42,592 nt of DNA, taken from an uncultured bacterium. GTDB lineage: Bacteria; Actinomycetota; Coriobacteriia; Coriobacteriales; Coriobacteriaceae. The stretch covers positions 1 to 42,592 of the forward strand of contig CAJMSV010000005.1 in the NCBI GenBank assembly GCA_905216175.1. The letters run 5' to 3'. How positions within the stretch are numbered: position 1 is the stretch's first letter; each line of letters opens with the position of its first letter. Below the pieces are notes generated by a model. That model saw nothing but the letters and a program-made list of their open reading frames with translations, did no database searches and was not told where the DNA came from. Both the position numbers and the translations under genes were made by a program. This document shows positions 40,126-42,592 of this stretch, one piece after another.

Positions 40126-41274
40126 ATGCAACTAAATGCAGCTGATATAGCGCAAAAGAGAATTGACCTCGGCCTCACCCAAAAGGCGTTCGCCGCCGCC
40201 CTTGGTATGGGCTCGTCTGGCGAACGCACCGTTCGGCGCTGGGAGTCTGGGGTTACTAGTCCATCGGCGGCTGAATGCGCCTGTATCGCATCGCTCGATG
40301 CGGGGGCTCCATTTGACCAAGGGGAGCGCAGCGACGCGCCTTTTACCTTCTGCGATCTCTTCGCGGGCATCGGCGGTATACGAATGCCGTTCCAAGAGCT
40401 TGGCGGTAGGTGCGGCTTCTCTTGCGAGTGGGATAAGTTCGCCCAGAAAACCTACCGGATGAACTATGGAGAGACCCCGGCGGGCGACATCCGTCAGGTC
40501 GCATCAAACGATATACCGGACATCGATGTCCTGCTCGCAGGCATTCCTTGTCAGCCATTCTCCCGTGCAGGCGTTTCGAAGAAGCAATCTTTGGGGAGAC
40601 CCACCGGCTTTGAGGATAAAACGCAGGGAACCCTCTTTTTCGAGGTCGCTCGCATCATACGCGACAAGCGCCCGAAGGCCTTCTTGCTTGAGAACGTTAA
40701 GAACCTTACGAGTCACGACGGCGGGAAGACCTTCAAGGTCATACGACAGACGCTTGAGGAGGACCTTGGATACCATATTTTCTGGAAAGTGCTTGATTCA
40801 AAAAACTGGACGTGCCAGCACAGGGAGCGCATCTACATCGTGGGGTTCAGGGAGGAAGTTCCCTTCTCGTGGGATGACCTTGAGGTGCCGGGACCGGGAC
40901 ATACGCTAGGGGAAATCCTCGAAGAGCAACCAAACGAACGCTACACCATTTCGGATAAGCTATGGGCCTATCTGCGCGCCTATCGCGAAAAGCATGAGGC
41001 GGCGGGCCACGGCTTTGGATACTCGATGGTCGGCCCAGAGTACCCGACACGGACGCTTTCCGCCAGGTACCCGAAGCATGGCAGCGAGATTCTGGTCGGG
41101 CAGGAAGGAAAAAACCCTCGTAAACTCACTCCCCGCGAATGCGCGCGCCTGCAAGGATTTCCCGATGAGTTCATCATCCCGGTGTCGGATACTCAGGCAT
41201 ACAAGCAGTTCGGCAACTCCGTGACCGTGCCGGTCGTGCGCTCGGTCGCGAAGTTGATGATGGAGGTGTTCTAG
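40126..41274 (+). CDS. DNA (cytosine-5)-methyltransferase, EcoRII/Dcm-like
   Basis: This 382-residue enzyme methylates C5 of cytosine. An N-terminal helix-turn-helix (about 1-60; LGLTQKAFAAALGM) could give self-regulation, as for other methylases of restriction systems. Motif I is FCDLFAGIGG, motif IV is GIPCQPFS with catalytic C142, motif VI ENVKN, motif VIII QHRERIYIVGF, motif IX RKLTPRECARLQGFP and motif X FGNSVTVPVV. With the EcoRII-like endonuclease after it, the target is probably CCWGG. The stop is one base from the endonuclease ATG. Codon use is less GC-biased than in the core genes, which fits acquisition near the tRNA gene. Confidence 0.93.
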   Translation: MQLNAADIAQKRIDLGLTQKAFAAALGMGSSGERTVRRWESGVTSPSAAECACIASLDAGAPFDQGERSDAPFTFCDLFAGIGGIRMPFQELGGRCGFSCEWDKFAQKTYRMNYGETPAGDIRQVASNDIPDIDVLLAGIPCQPFSRAGVSKKQSLGRPTGFEDKTQGTLFFEVARIIRDKRPKAFLLENVKNLTSHDGGKTFKVIRQTLEEDLGYHIFWKVLDSKNWTCQHRERIYIVGFREEVPFSWDDLEVPGPGHTLGEILEEQPNERYTISDKLWAYLRAYREKHEAAGHGFGYSMVGPEYPTRTLSARYPKHGSEILVGQEGKNPRKLTPRECARLQGFPDEFIIPVSDTQAYKQFGNSVTVPVVRSVAKLMMEVF

Positions 41275-41275
41275 G

Positions 41276-42313
41276 ATGGACTATGGAGTACTTGGCGCGT
41301 ATTTTGACGGTGCTGTCGCGAAAACCCTCGCGGGCGTTGACATCATGGGGGCCAATGAAAGCCACCAGCACGAATTCAACGGCGTGGGGCCTTTGCGCGC
41401 GCTTTTCGGAGACGATGACATAAAGGGGATGCGAACTACCTTCGCATATCTCGATGATGGTGCAGACCCTATATTCGACCATGGTTATACCACTTGGTAC
41501 GACGCCCGCAGGAAGCATCCAACTAGAACTGAGTATAGGCTCTACTACAACGATAATGCTGCCATGGGCATGGCCCGTCCGGGCGACCTCATGGTTTTGG
41601 CCCTACACGAAGCCAAGGAGGTCGTAATCCTATTTGCCCGAGCGGGGAGTACGGCGGAATCTCAAGTTCGCTGGCTCTTCGCGCACGTCGGGGTTGGCGA
41701 GAAGGGTTTTACGCCCTCTGCGCGGGAGGATACGCGCATCTCGGCGATCGCCGCAAGGATTTTGGAGTCCATCGGCATCGAAGTTAGCATGCCGATCGCA
41801 GCGGAGAACTTCCTCGACGGTATGATCGAGAAATTCGGCGAGTCCTTCCCCAAAGGGGCAGACTTCTCAGCCTACTCAGCTTCCACCCTTGGAAAGCTCG
41901 ATTGGACGGGCGACCCGGATGGCTGCTTGGTCGCTTGTTACGAACGCGAAGAGATGCTGTTCCGCGTCTTCGAGCGGCATCTCTTGGAGCGCGACCTCGC
42001 GCCATACCTTGGCTCGGCGCTTGATGTTGATGGCGTGCTGCGCACCACTATGTCGGCCTTCCAGCGCCGCAAGTCCCGTGCGGGGACGGCGTTCGAGAAT
42101 CAACTCTCGATGCTATTCGATGCTAGGGGCATACGCTACTCGGCGCAGAAATACACCGAGGGCAAATCAAAGCCGGATTTCATCTTTCCCTCTATTGACG
42201 ATTACCACGACCCCAAGTTCCCTGTCGCTCGACTGACGATGCTCGGTGCCAAGACAACCATCAAGGAGCGTTGGCGTCAGGTGCTTGATGAGGCTGACAG
42301 AATCGAGGACTAG
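41276..42313 (+). CDS. EcoRII-like type II restriction endonuclease, truncated by an amber codon
   Basis: The open part encodes 345 residues. The N-terminal half (about 20-135) resembles the EcoRII-N effector domain (ESHQHEFNGV, WYDARRKHPTRTEYRLYY). The C-terminal part from about 255 is EcoRII-C-like: RRKSRAGTAFENQLSMLF, PDFIFPS, LGAKTTIKERWRQVLDEADRI. From memory of the family, D301, Y310, K326, R332 and E339 fall two residues after their EcoRII counterparts. TAG at 42311-42313 stops the frame inside the C domain, and the same frame continues in homologous sequence. The protein is probably inactive unless the codon is read through. Confidence 0.9.
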   Translation: MDYGVLGAYFDGAVAKTLAGVDIMGANESHQHEFNGVGPLRALFGDDDIKGMRTTFAYLDDGADPIFDHGYTTWYDARRKHPTRTEYRLYYNDNAAMGMARPGDLMVLALHEAKEVVILFARAGSTAESQVRWLFAHVGVGEKGFTPSAREDTRISAIAARILESIGIEVSMPIAAENFLDGMIEKFGESFPKGADFSAYSASTLGKLDWTGDPDGCLVACYEREEMLFRVFERHLLERDLAPYLGSALDVDGVLRTTMSAFQRRKSRAGTAFENQLSMLFDARGIRYSAQKYTEGKSKPDFIFPSIDDYHDPKFPVARLTMLGAKTTIKERWRQVLDEADRIED

Positions 42314-42490
42314 CATCTTGTAACACTTGAGCCCGCCGTAAGTGAGGATTACACACGAGCTATGGCTAAGGACAGGCTCAGCCTCGTTGTGCCCTCATCG
42401 CTGTTCGAAACCTACACGCCCGCGCAAAGGGAATGGCTCATGAGCGTCAACGACTGCTGCAGGCTGGTAGAAGCCCGACAGCACGAGTAG
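42314..42490 (+). pseudogene. Severed C-terminal 58 codons of the EcoRII-like endonuclease
   Basis: Directly after the TAG, the same frame reads HLVTLEPAVSEDYTRAM and later SLVVPSSLFETYTPAQREWL, the expected EcoRII C-terminal end, and stops at 42488-42490. With the amber codon counted as an amino acid the total is 404 residues, the EcoRII length. There is no further stop or frameshift, so the break is recent or tolerated. Confidence 0.85.
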
Positions 42491-42516
42491 AACCACGTGA
42501 CGTTTTTTAGAAATGA

Positions 42517-42552
42517 GGCCGGAGACCAGTTGAGTCTCCGGTCTTCTTTTTT
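42517..42552 (+). terminator. Terminator of the restriction-modification operon
   Basis: GGCCGGAGAC pairs with GTCTCCGGTC (one G-T) around CAGTTGA, followed by TTCTTTTTT. Confidence 0.9.
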
Positions 42553-42592
42553 CACTCGCAACAGATTCGTCGATCACGAGGTGGGATTTGTA

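Overview
The window looks like a chromosomal segment of a high-GC gut actinobacterium of the class Coriobacteriia, most likely Collinsella. This is inferred from the dnaK-grpE-dnaJ-hspR order typical of Actinobacteria, the nadABC-niaR operon, the NikR/Hyp nickel-enzyme genes, a mannose-family PTS, strong GC-rich codon bias and many short palindromic intergenic repeats. No rRNA, CRISPR array, insertion sequence or phage gene was seen; one tRNA gene is present.

Layout. 1-360 holds two dispersed repeats and no gene. 361-7040 (minus strand) carries a HAD phosphatase and a [NiFe]-hydrogenase maturation cluster, read as small unknown gene, nikR, hypF, hypC, hypD, hypE. 7262-10354 holds thioredoxin, a divergent unknown gene, and an AgrC/AgrA-like sensor kinase with a LytTR response regulator (minus). 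10563-14515 is the de novo NAD operon nadA-nadB-nadC-niaR, preceded by a 19-bp-armed perfect palindrome over its promoter. 14754-14939 is a 2[4Fe-4S] ferredoxin (minus). 15461-19897 is the heat-shock operon dnaK-grpE-dnaJ-hspR. 20280-22580 is an aconitase-family hydratase. 23391-24277 is a repeat-rich gap ending in a promoter element nearly identical to that of dnaK, followed by clpB. 27037-30476 has a small Pro-rich protein, an AT-richer DUF4143-type ATPase and a membrane-anchored unknown protein. 30713-35413 has a DUF5692 membrane protein and a TetR regulator, divergent from a large Fe-S/FAD/NAD(P) fusion oxidoreductase, with two perfect palindromes between them. 35460-36037 has a long nested hairpin and hypA. 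36375-39657 is a mannose-family PTS (IIAB, IIC, IID) plus DUF956/ManO. 39793-42552 has tRNA-Arg(CCT), an inverted partial copy of it, and an EcoRII-like restriction-modification pair whose endonuclease is interrupted by an in-frame amber codon.

How the parts work together. HypA, C, D, E and F with NikR form most of a nickel/[NiFe]-hydrogenase maturation system; HypB and the hydrogenase are outside the window. NiaR probably represses nadABC through the palindrome at 10563-10606. HspR probably represses both dnaK and clpB through the shared element seen at both. The PTS imports and phosphorylates a hexose of the mannose/fructose/sorbose class.

The most unusual material is non-coding: two homologous six-unit arrays with alternating unit orientation, a hairpin family whose outer stem covaries between copies, a three-hairpin tandem array before clpB, a nested RNA-like structure before hypA, and the inverted tRNA fragment. 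Start codons were mostly chosen by Shine-Dalgarno spacing and so differ in places from the longest open frame.
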